From the NCBI RefSeq assembly GCF_006376685.1, contig NZ_VEWL01000001.1, forward strand, positions 248,001 to 312,000: a DNA stretch of 64,000 bases, in the 5' to 3' direction. The translations under genes were made by a program, and so were the position numbers. This stretch comes from Ochrobactrum teleogrylli. GTDB taxonomy: Bacteria; Pseudomonadota; Alphaproteobacteria; Rhizobiales; Rhizobiaceae. Shown here piece by piece: positions 17,018 through 26,408 of the stretch. Below the pieces are notes generated by a model that was not told the DNA's origin, made no database searches, and saw nothing but the letters and a program-made list of their open reading frames with translations. Numbering within the stretch: position 1 is the stretch's first letter; every line of letters starts with the position of its first letter.

Positions 17018-17027
17018 GGACCGGCTC

Positions 17028-17846
17028 ATGGCACGCAAGTCAATTCTGTCGAAGCTCGGCACTGCGCTTCTTGTTTTCGTTATCGTTTCGCCGGCGCTTT
17101 TCTTTTTCATCTGGATGCTGTCGCTTTCGCTCAAATACGAAATCGACAACGGTGCCTATCCGCCGATCCTGATCCCGGAACGTTTCGCCTGGTCGAACTA
17201 TACGCAGATTTTCGAAGCCAATGATTTTCTGCTCTATTTCTGGAACAGCCTTCTGGTGACCGGCATGGCGACACTGCTCGCCCTTCTGGTCGGGGTTCCA
17301 GCGGGCTACGGCATCGCGCGACTCAAGGCGCATAAATCGGCGATTGTCATCATGATCGCCCGCATGACGCCGGGTCTGTCCTATCTGATCCCGCTGTTCC
17401 TTCTGTTCCAAACACTGGGTCTGCTTGGCACGCTCTGGCCGCAGATCATCATCCATCTGGTCGTCACCGTCCCAATCGTGATCTGGATCATGATCGGTTA
17501 TTTCGAAACGACGCCGATGGAACTGGAAGAGGCGGCGATAATCGACGGCGCGTCCTCGTTGCAGGTGTTTCTCAAAGTAGCGCTGCCCATTGCCAAGCCC
17601 GGCATCGTGGTGTCGCTTATTCTTGCAGTGATCTTCTCCTGGAACAATTTCGTGTTCGGGATCGTGCTCGCAAGCCGCGAAACGCGCACGCTGCCGGTCG
17701 CTGTCTATAACATGCTTTCCTTCGAACAGGTGAGCTGGGGGCCGCTTGCTGCCGCAGCACTTGTGGTCACTCTGCCTGTTCTGTTGCTTACCGTCTTCGC
17801 ACAGCGCCAGATCGTTGCAGGTCTAACCGCAGGCGCCGTCAAATAA
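17028..17846 (+). CDS. Sugar ABC importer, permease 2 (UgpE/MalG type)
   Basis: A 272-residue permease with six predicted membrane helices and a well-kept EAA loop (LEEAAIIDGASSLQVFLKVA). The extended N-terminal helix and the C-terminal GLTAGAVK tail are typical of MalG-type partners. It forms a heterodimer with the preceding permease. Confidence 0.88.
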   Translation: MARKSILSKLGTALLVFVIVSPALFFFIWMLSLSLKYEIDNGAYPPILIPERFAWSNYTQIFEANDFLLYFWNSLLVTGMATLLALLVGVPAGYGIARLKAHKSAIVIMIARMTPGLSYLIPLFLLFQTLGLLGTLWPQIIIHLVVTVPIVIWIMIGYFETTPMELEEAAIIDGASSLQVFLKVALPIAKPGIVVSLILAVIFSWNNFVFGIVLASRETRTLPVAVYNMLSFEQVSWGPLAAAALVVTLPVLLLTVFAQRQIVAGLTAGAVK

Positions 17847-17861
17847 GAGTTGAGGTTCAAG

Positions 17862-18920
17862 ATGGCATCTGTATCCATCCGTAATGCAGTCAAGAAATAT
17901 GGCAATGTCGGCGTTCTGCACGGCGTGTCGGTCAGCATCGAGGACGGCGAGTTCGTCGTGCTCGTCGGCCCTTCGGGCTGTGGAAAGTCCACGCTTCTGC
18001 GTATGATCGCCGGGCTTGAGGAAATCAGCGACGGTGAAATCGCCATCGGTCCGCGCGTGGTCAACGACCTGCGCGCCAAGGAACGCGACATCGCCATGGT
18101 ATTCCAGAACTATGCGCTTTATCCGCATATGACGGTTGCCGACAATATGGGCTTCGCGCTCATGCTCAAGAACGCGCCCAAGGAAGAGCGCGACAACCGC
18201 GTTGCGCGTGCAGCCGAAATTCTCGGCCTCAACAAGCTGCTCGACCGCTTTCCGCGCCAGCTTTCCGGAGGTCAGCGCCAGCGCGTGGCCATGGGCCGCG
18301 CCATTGTGCGCGATCCGCAGGTGTTCCTGTTCGACGAACCGCTCTCCAACCTTGATGCCAAGCTGCGCGTGCAGATGCGCGGCGAGATCAAGGGCCTGCA
18401 TCAGCGCCTGAAGACCACCACCATCTATGTGACCCACGACCAGATCGAAGCCATGACCATGGCCGACAAGATTGTGGTGATGCGTGACGGTCTGGTCGAG
18501 CAGATCGGTGCGCCGCTCGATCTCTACGACCGCCCGGCCAATATGTTCGTTGCGGGCTTCATCGGCTCGCCGTCGATGAATTTCATCAATGGCAAGATCG
18601 AGGAAGGTTCGTTCGTGGCCGATGGCGGCTTCCGTATGTCACTGCCGCAGGGTGATTATGCGAGCCTTTCGGCCAAGGCTGTCTATGGCGTGCGTCCCGA
18701 GCATATGAAGATCGCCGAAGGCGGCGTTCCGGTTACGGCGGAAATTGTCGAGCCGACCGGTTCGGAAATCATGGTCATGGGCAAGCTCGGCACGCAGCCG
18801 ATCACCTGCCTGTTCCGTGAGCGTTTGACCGTGCGTCCAGGCGATGTGCTACCAATCGCCATTGATCCGGCAACGAGCCACGTCTTTGAGCCGGAAAAGG
18901 GGATGCGTGTCAGCGCCTGA
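17862..18920 (+). CDS. Sugar ABC importer, ATPase (UgpC/MsmK type)
   Basis: A 352-residue ATPase with Walker A (GPSGCGKST), Q-loop (FQNYALYPHMTV), signature LSGGQRQRVAMGRAI, Walker B (VFLFDEPLSNLD) and H-loop. A C-terminal OB/TOBE regulatory domain of about 110 residues follows. ATG 17862 is preferred over TTG 17850 because TTGAGG lies upstream. It is closely similar to the ATPase at 58861, and such MsmK-type ATPases can serve several importers. Confidence 0.9.
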   Translation: MASVSIRNAVKKYGNVGVLHGVSVSIEDGEFVVLVGPSGCGKSTLLRMIAGLEEISDGEIAIGPRVVNDLRAKERDIAMVFQNYALYPHMTVADNMGFALMLKNAPKEERDNRVARAAEILGLNKLLDRFPRQLSGGQRQRVAMGRAIVRDPQVFLFDEPLSNLDAKLRVQMRGEIKGLHQRLKTTTIYVTHDQIEAMTMADKIVVMRDGLVEQIGAPLDLYDRPANMFVAGFIGSPSMNFINGKIEEGSFVADGGFRMSLPQGDYASLSAKAVYGVRPEHMKIAEGGVPVTAEIVEPTGSEIMVMGKLGTQPITCLFRERLTVRPGDVLPIAIDPATSHVFEPEKGMRVSA

Positions 18921-18954
18921 CCATTTCCATTGAACGGCGAACTCCTTTAATAAT

Positions 18955-18980
18955 CAGACTCTCGGTAATGTGAGAGTCTG
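18955..18980 (+). promoter_or_regulatory. Hairpin abutting the anmK-like ribosome binding site
   Basis: A perfect 9-bp stem (CAGACTCTC 18955-18963, GAGAGTCTG 18972-18980) with an 8-nt loop ends on the first G of the GGAG that precedes the ATG at 18990. There is no T-run. It could modulate translation or mark an RNA-processing site between the importer genes and the kinase. Confidence 0.5.
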
Positions 18981-18989
18981 GAGAATTCT

Positions 18990-20105
18990 ATGCAGCCAAT
19001 CTGGGCCGTGGGTCTGATGACCGGCACCGTTCTCGATGGAAATATCGACGTCGCGCTTTTGAAAACGGATGGCGAGACGGTCGATATATTCGGCACCTAT
19101 GCGCTGAAGCCTTATCCGGACGGTATTCTGGAACTGTTGCAGCAGGCGCAGGCCGAAGCCCGCGTTTGGAATTTTGAAGGCCCGGAACCGGCGATTTTTG
19201 CCGAGGCGGAAGATGCCCTGACCCGAGCGCAATCGGCTGCCGTGCGCACGCTGGTTGAAGAAAGCGGGCTGATTATGGCCGATATCGGCGTTGTCGGTTT
19301 TCATGGCCAGACCGTGCTGCATCGTGCGCCACAGCCCGGACGGCTTGGCGATACGCGCCAGCTTGGCGACGGTGCGCTGATGAGAGACTTGCTTGGCACC
19401 AAGGTTGTCTACGATTTCCGCACCGCCGATATTCGTGCAGGCGGACAGGGTGCGCCGCTGGCTGCGATCTATCACGCGGCTTTGCTGCGCAGTGCCGATG
19501 CCAGCGGCGATACGGCAATTCTCAATCTCGGCGGTGTCGGCAATATTACATGGTGGGATGGCGGCGACACGCTGGTCGCCTTCGATACCGGCCCGGCCAA
19601 TGCGCCGATCAATGATTTCATGAAAGCGCGTGGTTTGGGCGAGATGGACCGCGACGGCGCGCTGGCGGCGCATGGCAAGGTTGACGAAGCGCGCCTCGCC
19701 AAACTGCTTGAACATCCTTATATGACCGCGCCTTTTCCGAAATCGCTGGACCGCTTTGACTTTACAGCTGCTATGGCTGATGGCCTCAGCGATGAAGACG
19801 GGGCTGCAACGCTCACCGCTTTCACCACATCGGCGGTGGCAAAGGCGCTCGATATTCTGCCACAGCGCCCGAACCGGCTGGCGGTCTCCGGTGGCGGGCG
19901 TCACAACCCGACGATGATGCGTATGCTGGTCGAGCGTGCTGGCGTCGAGCTTGTGCCGGTCGAGACCTTAGGTTGGCGGGGCGATGCGGTTGAGGCTGAG
20001 TGCTTCGCGTTTCTCGCCGTGCGCGCCTTGCGTGGCTTGCCGATCAGCTTTCCAAGCACAACAGGCGTACCTGCACCCATGACAGGGGGAAAGATCGCAG
20101 GCTGA
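18990..20105 (+). CDS. AnmK-like anhydrosugar kinase (divergent)
   Basis: A 371-residue member of the anhydro-N-acetylmuramic acid kinase / levoglucosan kinase family. Recognisable motifs are [10 protein letters not shown], the GGQGAPL loop, FDTGPAN (with the catalytic aspartate) and [12 protein letters not shown]. The N-terminal ATP loop is unusual: [11 protein letters not shown] replaces the common GLMSGTSMDG and has an extra residue. True AnmK recycles peptidoglycan-derived anhydroMurNAc. This copy sits behind a sugar importer, so it more likely phosphorylates an imported anhydrosugar. GGAG at 18980-18983 is its SD. Confidence 0.8.
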   Translation: MQPIWAVGLMTGTVLDGNIDVALLKTDGETVDIFGTYALKPYPDGILELLQQAQAEARVWNFEGPEPAIFAEAEDALTRAQSAAVRTLVEESGLIMADIGVVGFHGQTVLHRAPQPGRLGDTRQLGDGALMRDLLGTKVVYDFRTADIRAGGQGAPLAAIYHAALLRSADASGDTAILNLGGVGNITWWDGGDTLVAFDTGPANAPINDFMKARGLGEMDRDGALAAHGKVDEARLAKLLEHPYMTAPFPKSLDRFDFTAAMADGLSDEDGAATLTAFTTSAVAKALDILPQRPNRLAVSGGGRHNPTMMRMLVERAGVELVPVETLGWRGDAVEAECFAFLAVRALRGLPISFPSTTGVPAPMTGGKIAG

Positions 20106-20149
20106 ACGGTCCGCATCAAGGATTTATCTTTTTAAGGGAAATCTGGATA

Positions 20150-20275
20150 GCAAAACGCCCGCAGCAATTTGGGAGGAGGAGAGTTGCTGCGGGCGGATTG
20201 GTAAAGCGCGATTGGGAGGAGGAGTATCGCGCTTCAGGTTCGGTTTTTGGGAGGAGGAGTAAAACCGAACAACTG
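20150..20275 (-). ncRNA. Three-hairpin anti-Shine-Dalgarno RNA (cuckoo/alpha-r14/CcsR class)
   Basis: Three consecutive perfect hairpins: 20238-20247/20261-20270 (10 bp), 20204-20212/20226-20234 (9 bp) and 20156-20167/20184-20195 (12 bp). Read on the minus strand each loop carries CTCCTCCTCCC, complementary to Shine-Dalgarno sequences. The first two loops in transcription order are an identical 13 nt, while the stems differ completely. The last hairpin is followed on the minus strand by CGTTTTGC, a usable terminator. Known cuckoo-type RNAs of Alphaproteobacteria (alpha-r14, CcsR) have this design and act under stress. Minus-strand orientation is inferred from the loop and T-run; the 5' end is not determined. 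Confidence 0.85.
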
Positions 20276-20373
20276 CAAAATAGAGCCGTGAGCCGGGCCT
20301 TACAACAACCGATCCTGCAACCGAGATATGCGTATTTTGCAAGGCGTTAAAACGCGTCCCAAAACGAAACCGC

Positions 20374-20402
20374 CCCAGCCGCGAATAAACGCGCTAGGGC
20401 GG
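20374..20402 (-). promoter_or_regulatory. GC-rich hairpin upstream of the anti-SD RNA
   Basis: On the minus strand CCGCCCTAGCGCG pairs with CGCGGCTGGGGCGG (slightly imperfect), followed by TTTCGTTTT. A preceding GGCGG...CCGCC hairpin would use the same CCGCC, so the two are mutually exclusive, as in attenuators. Whether it regulates the RNA downstream or ends the GGDEF-EAL transcript is unclear. Confidence 0.4.
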
Positions 20403-20567
20403 TGAATCTCCGCCAAAGCCCCCAATGGCGAGATGCAGAATTAATAGCACGAGTCGCGCCCTGGTAAACGTTGTCAAGGGCATTCGATGACAGAAAGAAG
20501 CGAACTATGTCAAAACGGCAACAATGCCGGTGCGCATCGGCCTATCTCCTTGGAAGGTGCGGGCGGT

Positions 20568-22394
20568 TTAATGCAGCTTTTCGGCGTCCAGTTTGGGCAT
20601 CATGGCCAGAACCTCCGGCAACTCGCGCACCTCACAGGCGGGGCTGAAATACCAGCCCTGCAAATGATCGCATTTCATGTCGCTCAAAAGGTCGATCTGT
20701 TCGATGGTTTCGACGCCTTCGGCGGTCACCGTTTTGCCGAGACTATGGGCGATCTGAATGACGCCGCGCACGATGGCCCGATCTTCCGGTGAAGCCGCGA
20801 TATTGGCCACAAAGCTGCGGTCGATCTTAAGGCGATCAATCGGCAGGCGGCGCAAATGCGTGAGCGAGGCGAAGCCGGTTCCAAAATCATCAAGGGCGAC
20901 TTCCACGCCTGCCATGTGAAGCCGTTTGAGACCCTGTTCGACGCGCTTTTGCGCAAGGCCGAGCAACATGCCTTCCGTCATCTCCGCGCTGAAACTGTCC
21001 GGTCCGATACCGGTTTCGGCGCATAATTCAAAGAAGCGGTCGAGAAAGATATCCGAGCGGAAATCGGAATTGGTCAGGTTCATCGCAATGCGATGCAAGG
21101 GCGCTTCCGCCTGACGCAGCGATTGAGCATCCGCAAAAATCCGCTCCAGCATGAACATGCCGAGCGCCGCCCGTATGGCCGGGTCTTCAAAGCCTTCGCC
21201 GAAATAGGCAGGCGTCAGCAATCCCCGTTCGGGATGACGCCAGCGCATCAGCGCTTCCAACGAAATTGCCTGACCGGAAAGCAGCGGAATGATCGGCTGA
21301 TAATGCAGTTCGAATTCGCGATGTTCCAGCCCACCCTCGATCTCTTCATAGAGCGCGGATTTGCGGCGGGCGACTTCACGCAGCTGCGGCTGGAACACTT
21401 CCACGCGGTCCCGGCCCAGAGCCTTGGCTTTGTAGAGCGCGAGATCTGCCGCCTTGAACAGATTGCCGACATCCTTGCCATCGCGCGGAAAGCGCGCAAT
21501 GCCGAGGCTGGACGATATGCGCCGTGGAGTCGTGCCAATCACCATGGGCTGACGAATGGCTTCGAGAATTTCTTCGAAAAGCTCATCGGCTTCGCAGTCC
21601 GTCGCGCCGACGAGAATGAGGCTGAACTCGTCGCCGCCCATGCGCGACATGAACAACTGACTGTCCTCGAAGGACCGCAGACGCTTGCCGATATTCTGGA
21701 GCAGAACATCGCCTGCGTGATGCCCGAACGTGTCATTGACCTCCTTGAAGGAGTCCACATCGAGCAGCGCCAGATGGAATATGCCGTTGGACCTTTCGTG
21801 GTCCTGCACCTGCATTTCCAGATATTCCTGAAAACGGCGGCGGTTCGGTAGTCCGGTCAGCGGGTCGAGATTGGCCAGCCGGTCGAGATGTTCCTTGCTG
21901 GTCCGCAAGGCGCTTTCAAGTTTCTTGCGGTCGGAAATATCGAAGCGGATGGCCGTGTAGCTATCCACCTTTCCAGCAGGTGACAAATGCGGGACGATGG
22001 TGGTATCGACCCAGTAATGCGAGCCGTCCTTGCGCCGATTGCAGATTTCGCCGTGCCAGATTTTGCCATGGGCGATCTCGCGATACATGTCGCGAAAGAA
22101 GTCCTTGCTGTGGACGCCCGAATGCAGGATGCGGTGGTTCGCGCCGATCAGTTCGCGCGCCGTATAGCCGCTGATCTCACAGAACTTACGATTGACATAG
22201 GTGATGGTGCCGCGCACATCCGTGTGAGCGACAATCGCAGCGCTGTCGAGCGCATAGCGAATGAAGTCGTCTTCAAGATCGGGCTGCAAGGGCTTTTGCA
22301 GCTTCCGCGCAATCTCTTCAACAGCGTCGGTAAAAGACGATGTCTGCTGGTCCAGAGCGTGCTTCTTTTCCGGCGCCGCTTTTTTCTCTGTCAT
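20568..22394 (-). CDS. PAS-GGDEF-EAL cyclic-di-GMP enzyme
   Basis: A 608-residue soluble signalling protein. A PAS domain (about 45-155) resembles redox- or ligand-sensing PAS modules. A GGDEF domain follows with an intact GGDEF motif (253-257), then an EAL domain with EAL at 380-382, DDFGTG at 502-507, KID at 523-525 and AEGVET at 558-563. No RxxD inhibitory site precedes GGDEF. Both active sites look intact, so the protein may make and/or break c-di-GMP. No partner gene is adjacent; the anti-SD RNA array lies downstream on the same strand. In Brucella relatives c-di-GMP tunes motility and virulence. Confidence 0.9.
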   Translation of the reverse strand: MTEKKAAPEKKHALDQQTSSFTDAVEEIARKLQKPLQPDLEDDFIRYALDSAAIVAHTDVRGTITYVNRKFCEISGYTARELIGANHRILHSGVHSKDFFRDMYREIAHGKIWHGEICNRRKDGSHYWVDTTIVPHLSPAGKVDSYTAIRFDISDRKKLESALRTSKEHLDRLANLDPLTGLPNRRRFQEYLEMQVQDHERSNGIFHLALLDVDSFKEVNDTFGHHAGDVLLQNIGKRLRSFEDSQLFMSRMGGDEFSLILVGATDCEADELFEEILEAIRQPMVIGTTPRRISSSLGIARFPRDGKDVGNLFKAADLALYKAKALGRDRVEVFQPQLREVARRKSALYEEIEGGLEHREFELHYQPIIPLLSGQAISLEALMRWRHPERGLLTPAYFGEGFEDPAIRAALGMFMLERIFADAQSLRQAEAPLHRIAMNLTNSDFRSDIFLDRFFELCAETGIGPDSFSAEMTEGMLLGLAQKRVEQGLKRLHMAGVEVALDDFGTGFASLTHLRRLPIDRLKIDRSFVANIAASPEDRAIVRGVIQIAHSLGKTVTAEGVETIEQIDLLSDMKCDHLQGWYFSPACEVRELPEVLAMMPKLDAEKLH

Positions 22395-22619
22395 GCGGTA
22401 TGTCTCAGCATGGGGGATGTTGCTGCTTAATCATATCAAATTTTATCCGTACTTTCCAGAATATAGTATTATTGTTTAGAAATATACAATCTATTGAATA
22501 ATTTGAAAATTACATAAGTATCCTTGTTTTATTTAAACTCAGCTTCAACCTACGGTAATCAATTGTATTTCCGGGTTGCTTCTAGGTATGGTTGTTTATG
22601 TGCTGGCGTCCTGCCGGGC
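22395..22619. other. AT-rich intergenic region
   Basis: About 225 bp, notably AT-rich between 22430 and 22560. It lies upstream of the GGDEF-EAL gene and behind the glycosylase gene. No gene, clear promoter or terminator was recognised. Confidence 0.4.
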
Positions 22620-22997
22620 CTATTTCCGCAGACGTTCGGCAATACGGGCTCTGTTGATCGCCATTGCTTCGTCGGAAGGTTCCCAGTCGCAACACCATTC
22701 AGGCGGGATGCCGATCAGCAATTCATGGGTTGCGGTGAACTGGGGCGCGTAACCTCTGGCCTGCATTTCGGCCACAAGCGAGGCCTGACGCTTCGCCAGA
22801 TAGCCGAGGCGCGTATAGAAAAACCGGACATGCCCGGTTCCAAGCGTGTAGGCGGGCGGATTTCTCCGATCCGTGGTGGTTTCGCCGCGCTGGATCGCTG
22901 CTTTCACAAGGGCGAAAACACGCGGCAATTCCCGGTATTCCGCAATAAGATGCGGCCCGGTCAGCTCCGCTGGGGGAATGCAGTTAATGCGTGTCAA
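22620..22997 (-). CDS. Pyrimidine-dimer DNA glycosylase, T4 endonuclease V family
   Basis: A 125-residue protein matching phage T4 endonuclease V (DenV) from its first residue: MTRIN, then AEYRELPRVF, GTGHVRFFYTRL and a final SDEAMAINRARIAERL. Residues essential in T4 fall at the same numbers: Thr2 (the N-terminal amine nucleophile), Arg22, Glu23 and Arg26. The enzyme cuts the glycosidic bond at UV-induced cyclobutane dimers and then nicks the abasic site. It is about 13 residues shorter than the T4 protein and lacks the aromatic WYKYY tail that contacts DNA. It stands alone; phage origin is possible but no phage gene is nearby. Confidence 0.88.
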   Translation of the reverse strand: MTRINCIPPAELTGPHLIAEYRELPRVFALVKAAIQRGETTTDRRNPPAYTLGTGHVRFFYTRLGYLAKRQASLVAEMQARGYAPQFTATHELLIGIPPEWCCDWEPSDEAMAINRARIAERLRK

Positions 22998-23169
22998 TTC
23001 TCAAAATCCCGCTCGCCCTGAGATTGAATTTGAGAACCGAATAGGCCAAGTCGTCCCGATGCTCAAGCTAATTTAGCTGGCTATTAAAAGATAAGGCCTT
23101 GAGATCAAATGGAAATGGCGGCAAATCTGCCGCCGTCCAAGCCGTTTCGTTCGCTCTATCTGTGATCGC

Positions 23170-24594
23170 TCAATGCGCGATCATGACATGGCGCACGGCA
23201 GTATAGTCCTCAAGCGCATAGATCGACATGTCCTTGCCATAGCCGGATTGTTTCAACCCGCCATGCGGCATTTCATTGGTCAGCATGAAATGGGTGTTGA
23301 TCCAGGTGCAGCCATATTGCAGGCGGGCTGCAGTCTGCATGCCCTTGCTGACATCTTTGGTCCACACCGACGAGGCAAGACCATAATCGCTGTCGTTCGC
23401 CCATTGCACGGCTTCATCGACATCGCTGAAGCGCGTGACCGAAACAACCGGACCGAAGACTTCGCGGCGCACGATTTCATCATCCTGCGTTGCTCCGGCA
23501 ATCACGGTCGGCTCGAAGAAGAAGCCGTTGGCGCCCGATGTCTTGCCGCCGGTCGTCACCTCGATATGCTTATGCTCGCGGGCGCGGGCGACAAAACTCT
23601 CGACACGATCCCGCTGACGGCGGGAAATGAGTGGTCCGATCTCGTTCTGGCTGTCATCTTCCAGATTGTAGCGGATGCTGGAAACGGCGGATGACAAGTC
23701 AGCGACGAAACGATCATAGATGCGCGCATCGGCATAGATGCGGCAGGCGGCGGTGCAGTCCTGACCGGCATTGTAATAGCCGAAGGTGCGAATGCCGTTG
23801 ACGACAGCTTCCACATCCGCATCGTCAAAGACGATGACCGGCGCCTTGCCGCCAAGTTCCAGATGGGTGCGCTTCACGCTCTTGGCTGCCGCCTGCAAGA
23901 CCTTCTTGCCGGTTGCGACGTCCCCAGTGATCGACACCATATCGACACGCGGATGATTGATCAGCGCGTTGCCGACCGTTTCACCACGTCCCAACACGAT
24001 ATTGACGACACCCTCCGGCAGAATATCCGCCAGTAGCCTGGCCATTTTCAGCGCGGTCAGCGGAGTCTGTTCGGATGGTTTGAAGACAACCGTATTACCG
24101 CCCGCAATGGCTGGCGCCAGTTTCCACGCCATCATCATCAGCGGATAGTTCCACGGGGCGATGGAGCCGATGATGCCGACCGGATCGCGGCGGATCATAG
24201 ACGTGTGGTTCGGCAAATATTCGGCGGCAATCGGTCCGTGGAGATTGCGCACCGCGCCTGCAAAGAAGCGGTAACAATCGACAATGGCCGGAATCTCGTC
24301 ATTGATGACGGCGTTGATCGGTTTGCCGCAATTAAGCGCTTCCAGTGTGGCAAAGGCCTCCGCATCGCGCTCAATCGCATCGGCAATCTTGAGAAGGTAG
24401 TTGGAACGTTCGCCGGGCGTGGTGCGCGACCAGCTTTTGAACGCCTTGTCGGCGGCGCTGACTGCGGCATCGACCTGCGCCAGCGAGGCTTCCGGCAGTT
24501 TGAGAACGGTCTCGCCGGTCTTGGGATTGAGGACGTTTTCCTCGGTTTCCGTGCCAGCTTCAAAGCGCGAGCCAATCAGCATTTCGGTGTTCAT
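23170..24594 (-). CDS. patD: 4-Aminobutyraldehyde dehydrogenase (PatD/YdcW type)
   Basis: A 474-residue NAD-dependent aldehyde dehydrogenase, the same length as E. coli PatD. The catalytic glutamate ([10 protein letters not shown]) and cysteine ([11 protein letters not shown]) are present. ATG 24594 is chosen because GGGAGAACG lies just upstream; the longer frame from 24642 has no SD. As the last gene of a ydcSTUV-like importer operon it should oxidise 4-aminobutyraldehyde from putrescine to 4-aminobutyrate. The aminotransferase that would supply the aldehyde could be the class III enzyme at 43481. Confidence 0.88.
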   Translation of the reverse strand: MNTEMLIGSRFEAGTETEENVLNPKTGETVLKLPEASLAQVDAAVSAADKAFKSWSRTTPGERSNYLLKIADAIERDAEAFATLEALNCGKPINAVINDEIPAIVDCYRFFAGAVRNLHGPIAAEYLPNHTSMIRRDPVGIIGSIAPWNYPLMMMAWKLAPAIAGGNTVVFKPSEQTPLTALKMARLLADILPEGVVNIVLGRGETVGNALINHPRVDMVSITGDVATGKKVLQAAAKSVKRTHLELGGKAPVIVFDDADVEAVVNGIRTFGYYNAGQDCTAACRIYADARIYDRFVADLSSAVSSIRYNLEDDSQNEIGPLISRRQRDRVESFVARAREHKHIEVTTGGKTSGANGFFFEPTVIAGATQDDEIVRREVFGPVVSVTRFSDVDEAVQWANDSDYGLASSVWTKDVSKGMQTAARLQYGCTWINTHFMLTNEMPHGGLKQSGYGKDMSIYALEDYTAVRHVMIAH

Positions 24595-24610
24595 ATCGTT
24601 CTCCCTTGTG

Positions 24611-25426
24611 TCATTTCCCGTCACCGGCGACCTGATCGCCATCGCGGGTGAGATAGTAGGCGGCGAGGATGGGCAGGAAGGTCACCAGAACCACCACCAT
24701 GGCCACCACATTGGTGACGGGGCGCTGTCGTGGCCGGATCAGTTCCTGAAGCATCCAGATTGGCAGGGTCATCTGCTGGCCGCCGGTAAATGTGGTGACG
24801 ATCACTTCGTCGAAAGACAGTGCAAAGGCGAGCATGCCGCCTGCGAGCAAGGCCGTTCCGATATTCGGCAGGATCACATAGCGGAAGGTCTGGAACCCGT
24901 TTGCGCCAAGATCCATTGAGGCTTCGATCAGCGAACCGGAAGTGCGTCGAAAGCGGGCCACGGCATTGTTGTAGACGACCACCACGCAGAAGGTGGCGTG
25001 ACCAAGCACAATGGTCCACATCGAAAACGGAATGTCGAACAGCGAGAAGGCCGAGCGCAAGGCAATGCCGGTGACAACGCCGGGCAGCGCGATGGGCAGG
25101 ATGACCAGCAGCGAAATGCTCTCGCGTCCGAAGAAGTGGGTTCGGCTGACGGCAGCGGCGCAGAGCGTACCAAGCACGAGCGCAATCAGGGTCGCAATCG
25201 TGGCCACCTGCACGGAAAGCGCAAGCGACGACCACACATCGGCACGGTTCCATGTCACGGCGAACCATTGCAGTGTGAAGCCCGGCGGCGGCCATTGATA
25301 GCTTTTCTCTTCCGTCGTGAAGGCATAGACGAAGATCAGCAGGATCGGCAGATGCAGGAAGGCGAGGCCCAGTCCGGCAGCAAGCTTCAATCCGAAGGAA
25401 GCGCGGTTGTTGCGATCAGAGCGCAT
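24611..25426 (-). CDS. ydcV: Polyamine-type ABC permease (YdcV/PotC-like)
   Basis: A 271-residue permease with about six membrane helices and the EAA-like loop [23 protein letters not shown] 25426 overlaps the end of the preceding permease by 11 bp and has a GGGG stretch before it. PotC-type subunits pair with PotB-type subunits to import putrescine or spermidine. Confidence 0.87.
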   Translation of the reverse strand: MRSDRNNRASFGLKLAAGLGLAFLHLPILLIFVYAFTTEEKSYQWPPPGFTLQWFAVTWNRADVWSSLALSVQVATIATLIALVLGTLCAAAVSRTHFFGRESISLLVILPIALPGVVTGIALRSAFSLFDIPFSMWTIVLGHATFCVVVVYNNAVARFRRTSGSLIEASMDLGANGFQTFRYVILPNIGTALLAGGMLAFALSFDEVIVTTFTGGQQMTLPIWMLQELIRPRQRPVTNVVAMVVVLVTFLPILAAYYLTRDGDQVAGDGK

Positions 25427-26408
25427 CGAAAGCCCCCTGTTTCTTGGCGATCCAAAGATAGATGGCCATGATGACGATCGGCACGACGGAGAAGGCAGCA
25501 GCGAGCGGCACATTGCCTGCCGTTCCCTGCTGGGTATAGACGGCTTGTCCGATGAACAGGCGCGACGAGCCGATGATCTGCGGAATGATGTAATCGCCGA
25601 GTGTCAGCGAAAAGGTGAAGATCGACCCCGCGATGATACCCGGCATGGCGAGCGGCATCAGCACGGTTCGGAAGGTTTGCGCAGGCGTTGCTCCGAGGTC
25701 GGACGAGGCTTCCACCAGATTGCCCGGCACACGCTCCAGCGCCGCCTGTGTCGGCAGGATCATATAGGGCAGCCAGATATAGACAAAGACGATGAAGGTG
25801 CCGAGATAACTGACCGACAGTGAATTGCCGCCGATGACCGGCAGAGACAGGATGCCGTCGAGCAGCCAGGACAGGTGCAGTTTCGCGAATATCCAGGTCA
25901 GGATGCCTTCCTTGGCAAGGATCAGCTTCCACGCATAGACCTTAACCAGATAGCTCGACCAGAGCGGCAGCATGATGCCGAGATAGAACAGTGCTTTCCA
26001 GCGGCCACGGGCATAGCGGGCGGCATAATAGGCGATGGGAAAGGCGACGAAAGCAGACGCAACCGTCACCAGTGCGGCCATTGATACGGTGCGGATGATG
26101 ATGTCGAGATTGGCGGAATTTAAAAGCTGCGCATAGGTCGCGAGCGTGAAATTATAGTCGATCAGCCCGGAAAAATCGTCGACCGAGAAGAAGCTCTGCA
26201 AGAGCAGCGCGATCAGCGAACCGATATAGATAATGCCCAGCCACAGAAGCGGCGGCGTGAGCATGAGAAACAGCAGCATCCCCGGACGACGCCAGAAAAG
26301 GTCGGAGAGACGACCAAGTATCCCGCCGTGCTGCGGCAGGATGGAGGTCGGATTGGCCCCGGAATTTGCTCCGGAGTTTCCGAGTGTGGAAGCCTGCGCG
26401 CCGCTCAT
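25416..26408 (-). CDS. ydcU: Polyamine-type ABC permease (YdcU/PotB-like)
   Basis: A 330-residue permease with a polar N-terminal extension of about 40 residues, six membrane helices and the loop [20 protein letters not shown]. It overlaps the ATPase gene by ATGA and the next permease by 11 bp, showing tight coupling within the operon. Confidence 0.87.
   Translation of the reverse strand: MSGAQASTLGNSGANSGANPTSILPQHGGILGRLSDLFWRRPGMLLFLMLTPPLLWLGIIYIGSLIALLLQSFFSVDDFSGLIDYNFTLATYAQLLNSANLDIIIRTVSMAALVTVASAFVAFPIAYYAARYARGRWKALFYLGIMLPLWSSYLVKVYAWKLILAKEGILTWIFAKLHLSWLLDGILSLPVIGGNSLSVSYLGTFIVFVYIWLPYMILPTQAALERVPGNLVEASSDLGATPAQTFRTVLMPLAMPGIIAGSIFTFSLTLGDYIIPQIIGSSRLFIGQAVYTQQGTAGNVPLAAAFSVVPIVIMAIYLWIAKKQGAFDAL

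Noticed and set aside
18955-18980. Hairpin before the AnmK-like gene as a terminator
   Set aside because: The stem is perfect, but no T-run follows and the SD of the next gene begins at its last base. A role in translation or RNA processing is more likely.
20156-20270. GGGAGGAGGAG repeats read as three Shine-Dalgarno sequences or as a CRISPR-like array
   Set aside because: No start codons follow at proper spacing, and the repeats sit in loops of perfect hairpins with different stems. There are only three units with irregular spacing, so a CRISPR array is excluded and an anti-SD RNA on the other strand fits better.
22430-22560. AT-rich stretch as a sign of an inserted element
   Set aside because: No terminal repeats, target duplication or transposase remnant is visible; low GC alone is not enough.
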